The notes: a model not told the origin generated them from the letters alone. A DNA stretch of 64,000 bases from Renibacterium sp043789415 (GCF_043789415.1 NZ_JBDLLW010000001.1:1488001-1552000), one strand, 5' to 3'; positions 1 through 7,832 are shown, numbered from the stretch's first letter. Program-made: numbers and translations.

Positions 1-464
1 AGCCTTTTATTCGGTGGGACGTCGAAGACTAAAAGTGAAACATCTTTGTTCTCACCCTTAGCCGTCTGCAGATCAGGGACTTGAAAAAAGGGGGTTTTCG
101 GATGCAGAAGATCGAAGCGGTCTTCGACCTGTTTCAGATACCGCCCTATTTCATCCAAGGGAAGGCCCTCTTGCCACCACGCTTTCCAGTCGTCTTCGGT
201 GAATTCGCTGTCGAAGCTGCGGTACAGGATCGCCAGCAGAAGTCGCAGAACGGCAAAGTCCTGGCTAGGTAGCTCTCCGGTGATCTGAATAATCTGCTCA
301 GCGTCTTGGAACAGAGTGCTCAGAGATACCTCGGTCACACTGCCATCCTGGTATCTCACCCGGATCCACGGCTGGTCGATCAGGTTGAAACTCACGACGC
401 TGGAGCCTGCTGCAACGTTGCTTCCCGTTTCAGGGATCTCTTCAAGGACAAGACTTTCAATCAA
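1..464 (-). CDS. casA: CRISPR Cascade large subunit CasA/Cse1 (type I-E), N-terminal part; runs off the left edge
   Basis: Large subunit of the type I-E Cascade effector, which recognises the PAM and recruits Cas3. About 150 residues are visible. The stretch FNLIDQPWIRV near the N terminus and FDLLHPKTPFFQVPDL further on are typical of Cse1 proteins. The frame is open to base 1, so the C-terminal portion lies outside the window. The start is uncertain: a TTG at 464 overlaps the end of cas3 by 8 bases, while a GTG at 395 directly precedes SFNLIDQPW, which is where Cse1 proteins usually begin; neither has a strong ribosome binding site. The overlap or near-overlap with cas3 implies one transcript and translational coupling. 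Identity rests on motif recognition and on the cas3 neighbour. Confidence 0.88.
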   Translation of the reverse strand, partial: MIESLVLEEIPETGSNVAAGSSVVSFNLIDQPWIRVRYQDGSVTEVSLSTLFQDAEQIIQITGELPSQDFAVLRLLLAILYRSFDSEFTEDDWKAWWQEGLPLDEIGRYLKQVEDRFDLLHPKTPFFQVPDLQTAKGENKDVSLLVFDVPPNKR

Positions 465-3351
465 GGTTGTTCACATCCAATCCACGGTCTGGAGAGTAAC
501 TGAGGGAGTATTCCAAAAGCTCTACCTTGTGCTCGGAATCCAGCACAATGGCCAATTCATCCCGAAGTTCACGGGAGGCTTGCCATTCGGGAAGTTGGAT
601 CCGTGTCTGCTTTTCCAACTCGTCAATCAGCTGGTCGATCTTATTGCCGAAGCACATAGTGGCGGGCAGCGTGAGCGAGCAACTCAGAATGATCTTGCTC
701 AGCCAAGGAGGTGGGGCTTGATTGAGCGGCAGCGGAATAGCCGCATGCTTCGCTAGCCAGGGCGGGGTGATCAGATTGCCGACGTCGTCACGGCAGAGCA
801 CCAAGACTTCAAGAGTGGGCGAGGAGTCTCGCACCGTGGCCTGCGCTTTGACGGTATCTTTGAGATCGCCAATACTCCGTTGATTCCAGTCAGCAAGGCT
901 TGCGGGCTCAGTGGGAACGTCCCCCAATCGGAAAACTCTGGCTTCTTCTTGTTTACTTTTGACCTCCCTGAGGTAATCTCGCTCAGCTTCGAGCATACTT
1001 TCCTGCCAGGCTGGAGCGCCGAGCTGGTCCGGACCATAAACCTCTTGAACGAGTCGTGGGATGTCTTCCGGTATGGTGAGCGTCTTGAGCGAATCCAAAA
1101 CCACCAAGGTGCGGTAAAGGATGTGCAGATAGTAGACCTTTTGATATTTTTTAGCCGGTTCCGGCAGGGTTGCCGCCCAATCCACACCAGTGAGGATCAA
1201 TCTCGCTTTGCGGAGTGGCTGTGGCCTTTCTACCTGGTTTAGCCCCCTCTGATGCCGATGTAATCTGCCGGCCCGCTGAAAAATCAGGTCAATGGGCGCA
1301 AGATCGCTCACCATGACGTCAAAATCGATATCGAGCGATTGCTCCACCACTTGTGATGCCACCACAATGGCTTTGTGCGGACGCTGTTTTGCTCTGCTCT
1401 GCGAGCCGAATTTATCGAGCAGCAGTGCATCTTTAGCGGAACGATCAATTGACAGAAACCGAGAGTGCGCCACAATAATCTCGGTGTCCTCGCCGAAGTG
1501 TTGTTGAAGATAATTGGCGGTTTCTTGCACCCGGGCCACCGTGTTGTGAATGACCACGGCACAGCCGCCTTCGACCAGGGCCTCTTGTAACGTTTCTGCC
1601 ACTGCTTGGGAACTGTCCGCAATCCGTTCTAAGTCGATATTGATACCACGACCGTCGGAATCAATTTTGCGGATCGCTGGCAGCTCACCGTTCCGAGTGT
1701 GAGTAATCACCGGATAACCAATATCCTCGGCGAGGAAGTTGTAGCTCTGGCGGATCGCATCCCGTTCCGCCCGGCGGGCTGAGTAGCTGCCCTGAGAACG
1801 ACGGCGTCCGTCGTCGTAGGCACGGAGCATGGCTTCACGTTGAGCGCCGGGGAGCGTGGCTGAAAGCAAGATGACTGGGACTCCGTAAGCACCAAGCCAG
1901 TGCAAGAGCTGGTTGAGGTACACGTTCATATAGGCGGAGTAGGAGTGGACCTCGTCAATAATGACCACTTTTCCGGCCAGGGCCAGATGTCTGAGCATGA
2001 GATGTTTGCTACACAGTGCGAGGAAGAGTCCCTGGTCAACGGTGCCGACCATCACATTGGCAAGTGATCCGCGTTTGCTCCCGGTCAGCCATTGGTGCGC
2101 GACGACGTCGTCATCGGTGACTTTCCGGCTCCGTGGTTCACTGCCAATTCCTGCTGCGCGCTGGTAGGCGTCCCGGAGCAGTCCCGAGTACTGCGCATTG
2201 AGCTGGGATTTTCCGTGACCGAGGAAAAGCGTGCTGCTCGTGGGTAGTGCTTTCAACCATTCGTAGGTTCGGGCGAGCATGGCGTCGCTTGTTGCTTGAG
2301 TGGGGAGGGCAATGAAAATGCCACCCGCTTGGGTAGTAGCAGCGAGCACTTCAGCGGCGGCTAAGGCTGCCTCGGTTTTTCCTGATCCCATCGGGGCTTC
2401 CAGGATGAACAGCTCTGCGCAGGGGGCTGAGTTGGCGGCGTCGTAAAGTGCTGTTTGCAGGGGGCGAGGGGTCGTTTGAGGGGGCAGGGAAAACCGTTGG
2501 CTGAAGTGTTCGGTGAGTTCCATCGGGGGTTTGGAGAGCCGCCAAGGACCCGGAAGTTCAAGTTGCTGCCAGGCATGTTCAAGACGCTCCGCAGTGGTTT
2601 CCTCGATTGACTCGCCGGGCCGGGCGTAGGGGAAGAGCTCTTCGTTACTGGCAATCCAGTCCGCGACGATCACCATGCCACTGAGCAGGACTTGCACTGT
2701 CTGCGGCAGTTTCGTCTCCCTGAAAAGGGCCAAGTCGCCTTCTTCTAGGTGGAGTTGTTCTGCTCTGCGCAGGAATTCCTGCCGCACTTCGTCCCAGGCA
2801 CCGCGCCCGAACAGCCGGGCATTCAGCCCGACGTGATCAATGCCCTGTCGTGTGAGCGGGTTGCCGTGGTGGGTGCCAATAATGGAGGCATAGCCTTTGG
2901 CTGTGTTCTTCTCAAAGTTATGGGTCGTGCAAAGCCGCTCCGACATCGCCAGGTAGCTCACCAACTCGTGACGTGCCTGACGGCGTTCGTCCGTGCCCCT
3001 GAGAGAGAAGTCCATCGTGAAACCACTGCGCTGCATAGTCTCTGCGAGGTCTGGAACTTGGACGGCGAAGGCTGGCGAGGCTTTGCCGACGTCGTGCGTG
3101 GAGGCGATCCAGGTATAGAGCCTTTGAGTCACTTCGTAACTTCCGCCGAACGGGGCTGCGATGAGCTTCTTGACGTTCTCGGGCAGCCACTCTTTCCATA
3201 ACTTGTTTGCTACCGCAGCAGAATCATCGAGGTGCTGATGGAGTGGAAGCCAACCCCGAAGAACACCTGGCTGTTCCGGGTCAACAACACTCTTGGCCCA
3301 CACTGTCAGTGCTCGGGGGCTTAATGCTGAGTGATGATCTTCTTCGACCAC
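457..3351 (-). CDS. cas3: CRISPR-associated helicase/nuclease Cas3 (HD plus DExD/H helicase), type I-E
   Basis: Cas3 is recruited by target-bound Cascade and unwinds and degrades the DNA. The 964 residues contain an N-terminal HD nuclease domain (His38/His40, the HD pair His86-Asp87 in THDVGK, His161-His162 in GTHHGNP) followed by a superfamily 2 helicase: Walker A MGSGKT at 321-326, DEVH box at 466-469, SAT motif at 497-499 and the motif VI stretch QRAGRLHRHQR. Length and domain order are those of a full type I-E Cas3, and no catalytic motif looks damaged. It starts with GTG; AAGGAG lies 5 bases upstream. It is the first gene of the leftward cas operon, with casA immediately following. Transcription presumably starts in the AT-rich region to its right. 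Confidence 0.95.
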   Translation of the reverse strand: MVEEDHHSALSPRALTVWAKSVVDPEQPGVLRGWLPLHQHLDDSAAVANKLWKEWLPENVKKLIAAPFGGSYEVTQRLYTWIASTHDVGKASPAFAVQVPDLAETMQRSGFTMDFSLRGTDERRQARHELVSYLAMSERLCTTHNFEKNTAKGYASIIGTHHGNPLTRQGIDHVGLNARLFGRGAWDEVRQEFLRRAEQLHLEEGDLALFRETKLPQTVQVLLSGMVIVADWIASNEELFPYARPGESIEETTAERLEHAWQQLELPGPWRLSKPPMELTEHFSQRFSLPPQTTPRPLQTALYDAANSAPCAELFILEAPMGSGKTEAALAAAEVLAATTQAGGIFIALPTQATSDAMLARTYEWLKALPTSSTLFLGHGKSQLNAQYSGLLRDAYQRAAGIGSEPRSRKVTDDDVVAHQWLTGSKRGSLANVMVGTVDQGLFLALCSKHLMLRHLALAGKVVIIDEVHSYSAYMNVYLNQLLHWLGAYGVPVILLSATLPGAQREAMLRAYDDGRRRSQGSYSARRAERDAIRQSYNFLAEDIGYPVITHTRNGELPAIRKIDSDGRGINIDLERIADSSQAVAETLQEALVEGGCAVVIHNTVARVQETANYLQQHFGEDTEIIVAHSRFLSIDRSAKDALLLDKFGSQSRAKQRPHKAIVVASQVVEQSLDIDFDVMVSDLAPIDLIFQRAGRLHRHQRGLNQVERPQPLRKARLILTGVDWAATLPEPAKKYQKVYYLHILYRTLVVLDSLKTLTIPEDIPRLVQEVYGPDQLGAPAWQESMLEAERDYLREVKSKQEEARVFRLGDVPTEPASLADWNQRSIGDLKDTVKAQATVRDSSPTLEVLVLCRDDVGNLITPPWLAKHAAIPLPLNQAPPPWLSKIILSCSLTLPATMCFGNKIDQLIDELEKQTRIQLPEWQASRELRDELAIVLDSEHKVELLEYSLSYSPDRGLDVNNLD

Positions 3352-3878
3352 GACGGCTCCTTAGCTGATTCCGTTGAGGTGAGCGTAGCATCGATATACC
3401 TCCACGTAAAGAGCTATTATTACTAATCTTAGTATCTTCAAGAGAATGAACATAAGTTTAAATAAATTTATTAATAGAGCCCTGCGGGTATGCAGGGATT
3501 TGTTACTGCAACAAAACGACCATAAAGGATCATCCAAGCATCAAGCCAGGAAGCGATGTGCAGCAGTCATAAGCCTAGTGTGATTTGACGCGGAAAGTTT
3601 TCTAATGCCCACATTGGACAGCTCAAGGCATCGCAACCACCCTCGCAAATTCGCTTTAATCCCCGTCTTGTCGGTAAACTTGTAAGGCGCTAAGCGGCGT
3701 GGAACTCGGGCAATTGCTCCGGTGGCCGAAAAATCGGCAGCCGGTAGTTAGGGGCTCACGTTGCACGGACCCTCTGCTAGCTGATTCTGAAGGTGCTTTC
3801 GCACTCCGTGAAACTTCACTCTAGATCGTGCTGGACGTCGCTTTGCGTGGACAAATACACAATCAATGGAGGCAAATC
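3352..3878. other. 527-base intergenic region between divergent cas3 and rpmB
   Basis: No convincing gene. Bases 3400-3480 are strongly AT-rich compared with the neighbourhood and probably hold the leftward cas3 promoter. They contain a perfect 12-bp palindrome, AATAAATTTATT (3461-3472), and then the repeat-like hairpin listed separately. Bases 3500-3878 must hold the rpmB promoter; I cannot place the -35 and -10 boxes confidently and see no clear Zur box. A 26-codon open frame beginning with ATG at about 3605 has no recognisable content and is not called. Confidence 0.6.
3478..3501 (+). repeat. Solitary CRISPR-repeat-like hairpin upstream of cas3
   Basis: On the plus strand CCCTGCG and TGCAGGGAT occur exactly as in the core of the array repeat, but with four extra bases (GGTA) between them. 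The result is a 6-bp stem (3480-3485 with 3492-3497) and a 6-base loop instead of the 2-base loop of the array repeats. The outer parts of the repeat (GTTGTTT at the 5' end and GAGCCC at the 3' end) are not conserved. It sits about 130 bases upstream of the cas3 start, on the same strand as the array. It may be a decayed repeat, a Cas6e-binding or regulatory hairpin, or part of a CRISPR-repeat-like regulatory RNA; the sequence alone cannot decide. Confidence 0.6.
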
Positions 3879-4115
3879 ATGGCAGCACACTGCCAAGTGA
3901 CTGGAGCTGAGCCGGGCTTCGGGCATAGCATTTCGCACTCGCACCGTCGCAATAAGCGTCGGTTCGACCCGAATATTCAGAAGAAGCGTTACTGGGTTCC
4001 TTCCCTGCGTCGCAATGTGACGCTGACGCTCTCAGCAAAGGGCATCAAGACCATCGATGTCCGCGGTATTGACGCCGTCGTCGCCGAAATTCTCGCTCGT
4101 GGGGTGAAGCTCTAA
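3879..4115 (+). CDS. rpmB: 50S ribosomal protein L28
   Basis: Large-subunit ribosomal protein, 78 residues, beginning MAAHCQVTGAEPGFGHSISH and containing RRNKRRFDPNIQKKRYW, the L28 signature. The start at 3879 is chosen because GGAGG lies 6 bases upstream and the protein then begins like other L28 proteins; the frame is open further upstream but without an RBS. Only one cysteine is present, so this is not the zinc-binding CxxC form. It is the first gene of rpmB-rpmG-rpsN: its stop TAA overlaps the rpmG start by one base (TAATG). Confidence 0.96.
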   Translation: MAAHCQVTGAEPGFGHSISHSHRRNKRRFDPNIQKKRYWVPSLRRNVTLTLSAKGIKTIDVRGIDAVVAEILARGVKL

Positions 4116-4282
4116 TGGCAAAAGACAAGGACGTACGTCCGATCATCAAGCTGAAGAGCACTGCGGGCACCGGTTACACCTACGTAACCCGCAAAAACCG
4201 TCGTAACGACCCAGACCGTTTGGTTCTGAAGAAGTACGATCCCAAGATCCGCCAGCACGTCGAATTCCGAGAGGAGCGCTAA
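4115..4282 (+). CDS. rpmG: 50S ribosomal protein L33
   Basis: Large-subunit ribosomal protein of 55 residues (MAKDKDVRPIIKLKSTAG at the start, HVEFREER at the end), the usual L33 length. It has no cysteines and so is the zinc-independent form. The ATG overlaps the stop of rpmB by one base, implying translational coupling, and rpsN follows 3 bases after the stop. In actinobacteria zinc-free L28/L33/S14 sets are often under Zur control, but I found no clear operator here, and in Micrococcaceae these may simply be the standard copies. Confidence 0.95.
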   Translation: MAKDKDVRPIIKLKSTAGTGYTYVTRKNRRNDPDRLVLKKYDPKIRQHVEFREER

Positions 4283-4285
4283 GAG

Positions 4286-4591
4286 ATGGCTAAGAAGTCG
4301 AAGATTGCTCGTAACGAGCAGCGCAAGGTCATTGTCGAGCGCTACGCTGAGAAGCGCCTCGAGTTGAAGAAGGCTCTGGTCAATCCGGAGTCCACCGACG
4401 AGCAGCGCGAAGCTGCCCGCCTGGGCCTGCAGAAGCTGCCCCGCAACGCTTCCCCGATCCGTCTGCGTAACCGCGACGTCATCGACGGTCGCCCGCGTGG
4501 CACCTTCCAGAAGTTCGGCATCTCGCGCGTTCGTTTCCGCGACATGGCGCACCGTGGCGAGCTGCCCGGCATCAAGAAGTCGAGCTGGTAA
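4286..4591 (+). CDS. rpsN: 30S ribosomal protein S14 (long, zinc-independent form)
   Basis: Small-subunit ribosomal protein of 101 residues. RPRGTFQKFGISRVRFRDMAHRG-type sequence near the C terminus identifies S14, and the length together with the absence of a CxxC pair makes it the long, cysteine-free type rather than the 61-residue zinc form. It is the last gene of the small ribosomal operon, 3 bases after rpmG, and is followed by a strong intrinsic terminator. That terminator separates the operon from the CRISPR leader, which begins within about 50 bases. Confidence 0.96.
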   Translation: MAKKSKIARNEQRKVIVERYAEKRLELKKALVNPESTDEQREAARLGLQKLPRNASPIRLRNRDVIDGRPRGTFQKFGISRVRFRDMAHRGELPGIKKSSW

Positions 4592-4605
4592 AAAGCTCTC
4601 CAGAA

Positions 4606-4640
4606 GGGAGCCGTTCACATCCTGTGAGCGGCTCCCTTCC
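4606..4640 (+). terminator. Rho-independent terminator of rpmB-rpmG-rpsN
   Basis: GGGAGCCGTTCACA (4606-4619) pairs with TGTGAGCGGCTCCC (4623-4636), 14 bp with one G-T wobble and a 3-base loop, followed by a short T-rich tail. It lies 14 bases after the rpsN stop and insulates the array leader from ribosomal transcription. Confidence 0.85.
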
Positions 4641-4747
4641 GATTAAGACCTAAAGAAGGCATAGAGACGTATCCACGCTGAGTTAAAGCATCCGCTAAAG
4701 TGAATGCAAAACATGCTTACCGGCAGTAAAACCGCAGGTCAAGTAGT
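4641..4747 (+). promoter_or_regulatory. CRISPR leader
   Basis: This is the roughly 107-base stretch between the rpsN terminator and the first repeat. It is relatively A-rich (GAGTTAAAGCATCC, GCTAAAGTGAATGCAAAAC) and contains no gene. By position at the 5' end of the repeats, in the orientation set by the repeat sequence, it should carry the array promoter and the spacer-integration signals. The promoter boxes cannot be fixed by eye. Confidence 0.65.
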
Positions 4748-5997
4748 GTTGTTTCCCTGCGTGCAGGGATGAGCCCACACCAGCCGTCTCTATGCGTTTC
4801 GAAAAGTCGTTGTTTCCCTGCGTGCAGGGATGAGCCCACTCAAACAATGATAAGCGGGCAACTTTTTGGGTTGTTTCCCTGCGTGCAGGGATGAGCCCTT
4901 CCGGCGCACTGTCAATGCTGAGGCGGAAACGTTGTTTCCCTGCGTGCAGGGATGAGCCCTGTCTGGATACGTCAGCAACGAACTCGTGCCGGTTGTTTCC
5001 CTGCGTGCAGGGATGAGCCCGTCGCCACGGCGAAACCGGCCAGCTACCAGCCGTTGTTTCCCTGCGTGCAGGGATGAGCCCGGTGGAGTTCTCACTGACG
5101 CTGATTACGTCAAGTTGTTTCCCTGCGTGCAGGGATGAGCCCTGAGCGCGCTGAGAAGGTGCCAGCATGAGCGCGTTGTTTCCCTGCGTGCAGGGATGAG
5201 CCCTGCTTGCTCAGGTTGATGATGTTCTCATCCTGGTTGTTTCCCTGCGAGCAGGGATGAGCCCGCGGCACCGATGACCGTACCGACCCGTTCAACGTTG
5301 TTGCCCTGCGTGCAGGGATGCGCCCGCCAGCTGAGCCAGGGGGGCAGGACTGGAGCCAGGTGTTTCCCTGCGGGCAGGGATGAGCCCTCGGCACCGATGA
5401 CCTTCCCGAGACGGTCAACGTTGTTTCCCGGCGTGCAGGGATGACCCCGGCAACTCGGGCTTGTCTCCACGCGGGGCACCGTTGTGTCCCTGCGTGCAGG
5501 GCTGAGCCCCCAGGACCAATGAAAACGGTGCACACCATAGTGTTGTTTCCCTGCGTGCAGGGATGAGCCCACGCCCTTGCGACGACTCCACAAGCGCGCT
5601 ATGTTGTTTCCCTGCGTGCAGGGATGAGCCCCGCCGCAGCAGCCAGGGCAGAAGAGGCAGACAGTTGTTTCCCTGCGTGCAGGGATGCGCCCAGATCATC
5701 CTCGACAAAGCAGCAGCTAGCCGAGTTGTTTCCCTGCGTGCAGGGATGAGCCCGAGCTGGCCGGCCTGAAAGCACTGTACGGGTCGTTGTTTCCCTGCGT
5801 GCAGGGATGAGCCCCTAGACATTACGATGGGCGGTTTATTGGAGGTGTTGTTTCCCTGCGTGCAGGGATGAGCCCAGGTCGGCGATGGTCAGCTGCCGAA
5901 ACTTGATGTTGTTTCCCTGCGTGCAGGGATGAGCCCGACTGACCTTTTCATTACGAGTGAAACGATGAGTTGCTTCCCTACCCGCGATGAAAAGCAC
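4748..5997 (+). CRISPR. Type I-E CRISPR array: 20 repeats of 29 bases, 20 spacers, plus a decayed terminal repeat
   Basis: The repeat begins GTTGTTTCCC, ends GATGAGCCC and has a CCCTGC/GCAGGG hairpin in the middle, the layout of type I-E repeats read in the transcribed direction. Repeats start at 4748, 4809, 4870, 4931, 4992, 5053, 5114, 5175, 5236, 5297, 5359, 5420, 5481, 5542, 5603, 5664, 5725, 5786, 5847 and 5908. Spacers are 32 bases except one of 33 (5326-5358). A degenerate repeat at 5969-5997 (GTTGCTTCCCT then divergent) marks the leader-distal end. Repeats 1-8 and 14, 15, 17-20 are identical. Repeats 9-13 and 16 carry one or two substitutions, almost all T to G or A to C. Spacers 9 (5265-5296) and 11 (5388-5419) match at 26 of 32 positions. 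Cas3 and Cascade genes lie to the left. Confidence 0.98.
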
Positions 5998-6021
5998 TTT
6001 CGCCCAACCGCCTTAGCTGAC

Positions 6022-6087
6022 CCCACTGAATCCTGAAGTTGGCTGGGGCCAGGCATTCCAGCCCACCGAATCGCAGGATTCAGTGGG
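6022..6087. repeat. 14-bp perfect inverted repeat with nested hairpin behind the array
   Basis: CCCACTGAATCCTG (6022-6035) and CAGGATTCAGTGGG (6074-6087) are perfect inverted copies. The 38-base interior contains a second hairpin, GGCTGG with CCAGCC. It starts 25 bases after the decayed terminal repeat. It could terminate array transcription (though there is no U-tract), be a small structured RNA, or be the trace of a small mobile element. Confidence 0.6.
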
Positions 6088-6377
6088 CTCTGGTGCTCCA
6101 ACAGCGGCACTGAAATGTCTAGTAACCACATAAGCTGAGCACAATGCGCAGAACCCGGTAAACAAGCAGATCGCTGCTTTATCTTCGCAAACCGAATGTG
6201 ACCCACGACATGTATTAGGGTCTTGAAAGGTCGGCCCGTGTGAAGGCTGGCCAGCCCCGGGAACGGAGAAGCCCTTGCGGCCCAACCGCCCCGGGACTAC
6301 AGCCCTCCGGGGGCAATAAACACGGGGGCATAGCCACCGCAACACGGACAACGACGTCGCAACCAACGGGAGAAAAC
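6088..6377 (+). other. Intergenic region and likely 5' leader of the citrate transporter
   Basis: No gene is seen. The first 140 bases are AT-richer; the last 140 (6238-6377) are very GC-rich with several short self-complementary runs (GGCTGGCCAGCC, CCGGGA with CCCGGG) and could be a structured untranslated leader. The transporter frame is open through this part, but the transporter-like sequence and a good RBS begin only at 6378. No known riboswitch consensus was recognised. Confidence 0.4.
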
Positions 6378-7832
6378 GTGCTGGTAGTTCTCGGCTTTCT
6401 CATGATCGCTGTTTTCATGGTGCTGATCATGACCAAACGGATGACGCCGGTGCTGGCCCTCATCCTGGTACCCACGGTCTTCGGCCTGTTCGCCGGGGGC
6501 CTGCTCTGGGGCGGTGAGGACCACAACCTCGGCGATATGGTGATGAAGTCGATCGGCGGGATGTCCTCCACCGCGGCGCTCCTGATGTTCGCGATCATCT
6601 ACTTCGGGTTGATGATCGACGTCGGGCTCTTCGACCCCTTGGTGCGCTTCATTCTCAAGGCGCTCGGCAACGACCCGGCCAAGGTGGTACTGGGCACCGC
6701 GATCCTGGCCGCAGCCGTCTCACTCGACGGCGATGGCTCCACCACCTTCATCGTCACCACCGCCGCTATGCTGCCGGTCTACCTCCGGCTGGGCATCTCC
6801 CCCGTGGTGCTCACCTGCGTTGCCGGACTGGCTAATGGCGCACTCAATATCGTGCCCTGGGGCGGCCCGACGATCCGCGCCGCCTCCGCGCTCAATGTCT
6901 CGGCCACGGACATCTTCGTGCCGATGATCCCCTCACTGCTGGCCGGGCTCGCCGTCGCCTTCGTCTTCGCCTGGCTGCTCGGCGTCGGCGAACGCAAGAG
7001 GCTGCGCGCACTCGACCCGATTGCCTGGGCACCCGGCGCGGGCGAAACCATCTCCTCCTCAACCGGCCTGGACGCTAAGACCGGCAAGGGCCCGCTGGGT
7101 GGCGGTCTCGGCAAGGCCCTCGGCAATGCCGGGCAGCTGGTCAAGGCCAAAGCCGATCCGGCGGATTCCGCGATGGCGGACACCGTATTGGACCCGGGCC
7201 GCCCCACACTCCGCCCCAAGCTGATCTGGTTCAACCTCGGCCTGACCGTTTTGATCATGGTGATGCTGGTGCTGGACCTGATTCCGCTGCCCTATGTTTT
7301 CATGCTGGGTAGCGCGATCGCCTTGCTGGTGAACTTCCCCAAGGTGCACGATCAGGCCAAGCAATTGATCGCCCATGCGCCTTCGGTGGTCGCCGTGGTC
7401 GCCATGGTGATGGCCGCCGGGGTGCTCACCGGGGTGCTCAGCGGCACCGGCATGGTGGACGCCATGTCGCAGTGGCTGGTGAACATCATCCCGCCCTCGC
7501 TCGGGCCGTTCACCGCGGTGCTCTGCGGCCTGATCAGCATCCCCGCTACCTTCTTCATGAGCAACGACGCTTTCTACTTCGGCATCCTGCCGGTGCTCAG
7601 CAAGACGGCGGAGAACTACGGTATTCAACCGGTGGAGATGGCCCGGGCCTCGATCACCGGGCAGCCCGTGCACCTGCAGAGTCCCTTAGTGCCGGCCATC
7701 CTGCTCCTGGTCTCACTGGCCAATGTCGATCTGGGCGATCATCACAAAAAGGTGCTCTGGCGGGCCCTGGTGGTTTCCCTGGTGATGCTCGCCGTCGGCG
7801 TCCTGGTCGGAACCATCCCCTTCGGTCGCTGA
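6378..7832 (+). CDS. Citrate transporter, CitMHS family (metal-citrate/proton symporter)
   Basis: Inner-membrane carrier that takes up citrate complexed with a divalent metal such as Mg or Ca, driven by protons. The 484 residues form about a dozen hydrophobic segments with a long polar loop of roughly 80 residues in the middle (after GVGERKRL). The family-like stretches SLDGDGSTTFIVT in the N-terminal half and SNDAFYFGILPVL in the C-terminal half are present. The GTG start at 6378 is preferred: GGGAG lies 5 bases upstream and the first membrane helix begins at once; the upstream in-frame extension is polar and unlike the family. A universal stress protein follows 41 bases later on the same strand. 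Whether Mg- or Ca-citrate is preferred cannot be told. Confidence 0.85.
   Translation: MLVVLGFLMIAVFMVLIMTKRMTPVLALILVPTVFGLFAGGLLWGGEDHNLGDMVMKSIGGMSSTAALLMFAIIYFGLMIDVGLFDPLVRFILKALGNDPAKVVLGTAILAAAVSLDGDGSTTFIVTTAAMLPVYLRLGISPVVLTCVAGLANGALNIVPWGGPTIRAASALNVSATDIFVPMIPSLLAGLAVAFVFAWLLGVGERKRLRALDPIAWAPGAGETISSSTGLDAKTGKGPLGGGLGKALGNAGQLVKAKADPADSAMADTVLDPGRPTLRPKLIWFNLGLTVLIMVMLVLDLIPLPYVFMLGSAIALLVNFPKVHDQAKQLIAHAPSVVAVVAMVMAAGVLTGVLSGTGMVDAMSQWLVNIIPPSLGPFTAVLCGLISIPATFFMSNDAFYFGILPVLSKTAENYGIQPVEMARASITGQPVHLQSPLVPAILLLVSLANVDLGDHHKKVLWRALVVSLVMLAVGVLVGTIPFGR

Noticed and set aside
771..3201. Open frames antisense to or out of frame with cas3
   Set aside because: High-GC shadows; the cas3 frame carries all helicase and nuclease motifs.
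3828..3878. Upstream extension of the L28 frame
   Set aside because: No RBS and no family-like residues; GGAGG precedes the ATG at 3879.
4695..5822. Several open frames of 60-157 codons on both strands across 4.7-5.8 kb
   Set aside because: They are repeats of GSSLHAGKQ/LIPARRETT-type translations of the CRISPR array, not genes.
6240..6377. A riboswitch in the GC-rich leader before the citrate transporter
   Set aside because: Self-complementary runs exist, but no conserved riboswitch core was recognised; recorded only as a structured leader.
7059..7673. A 204-codon minus-strand frame within the citrate transporter
   Set aside because: Histidine- and glutamine-rich shadow translation with no motif, entirely inside a clear gene.
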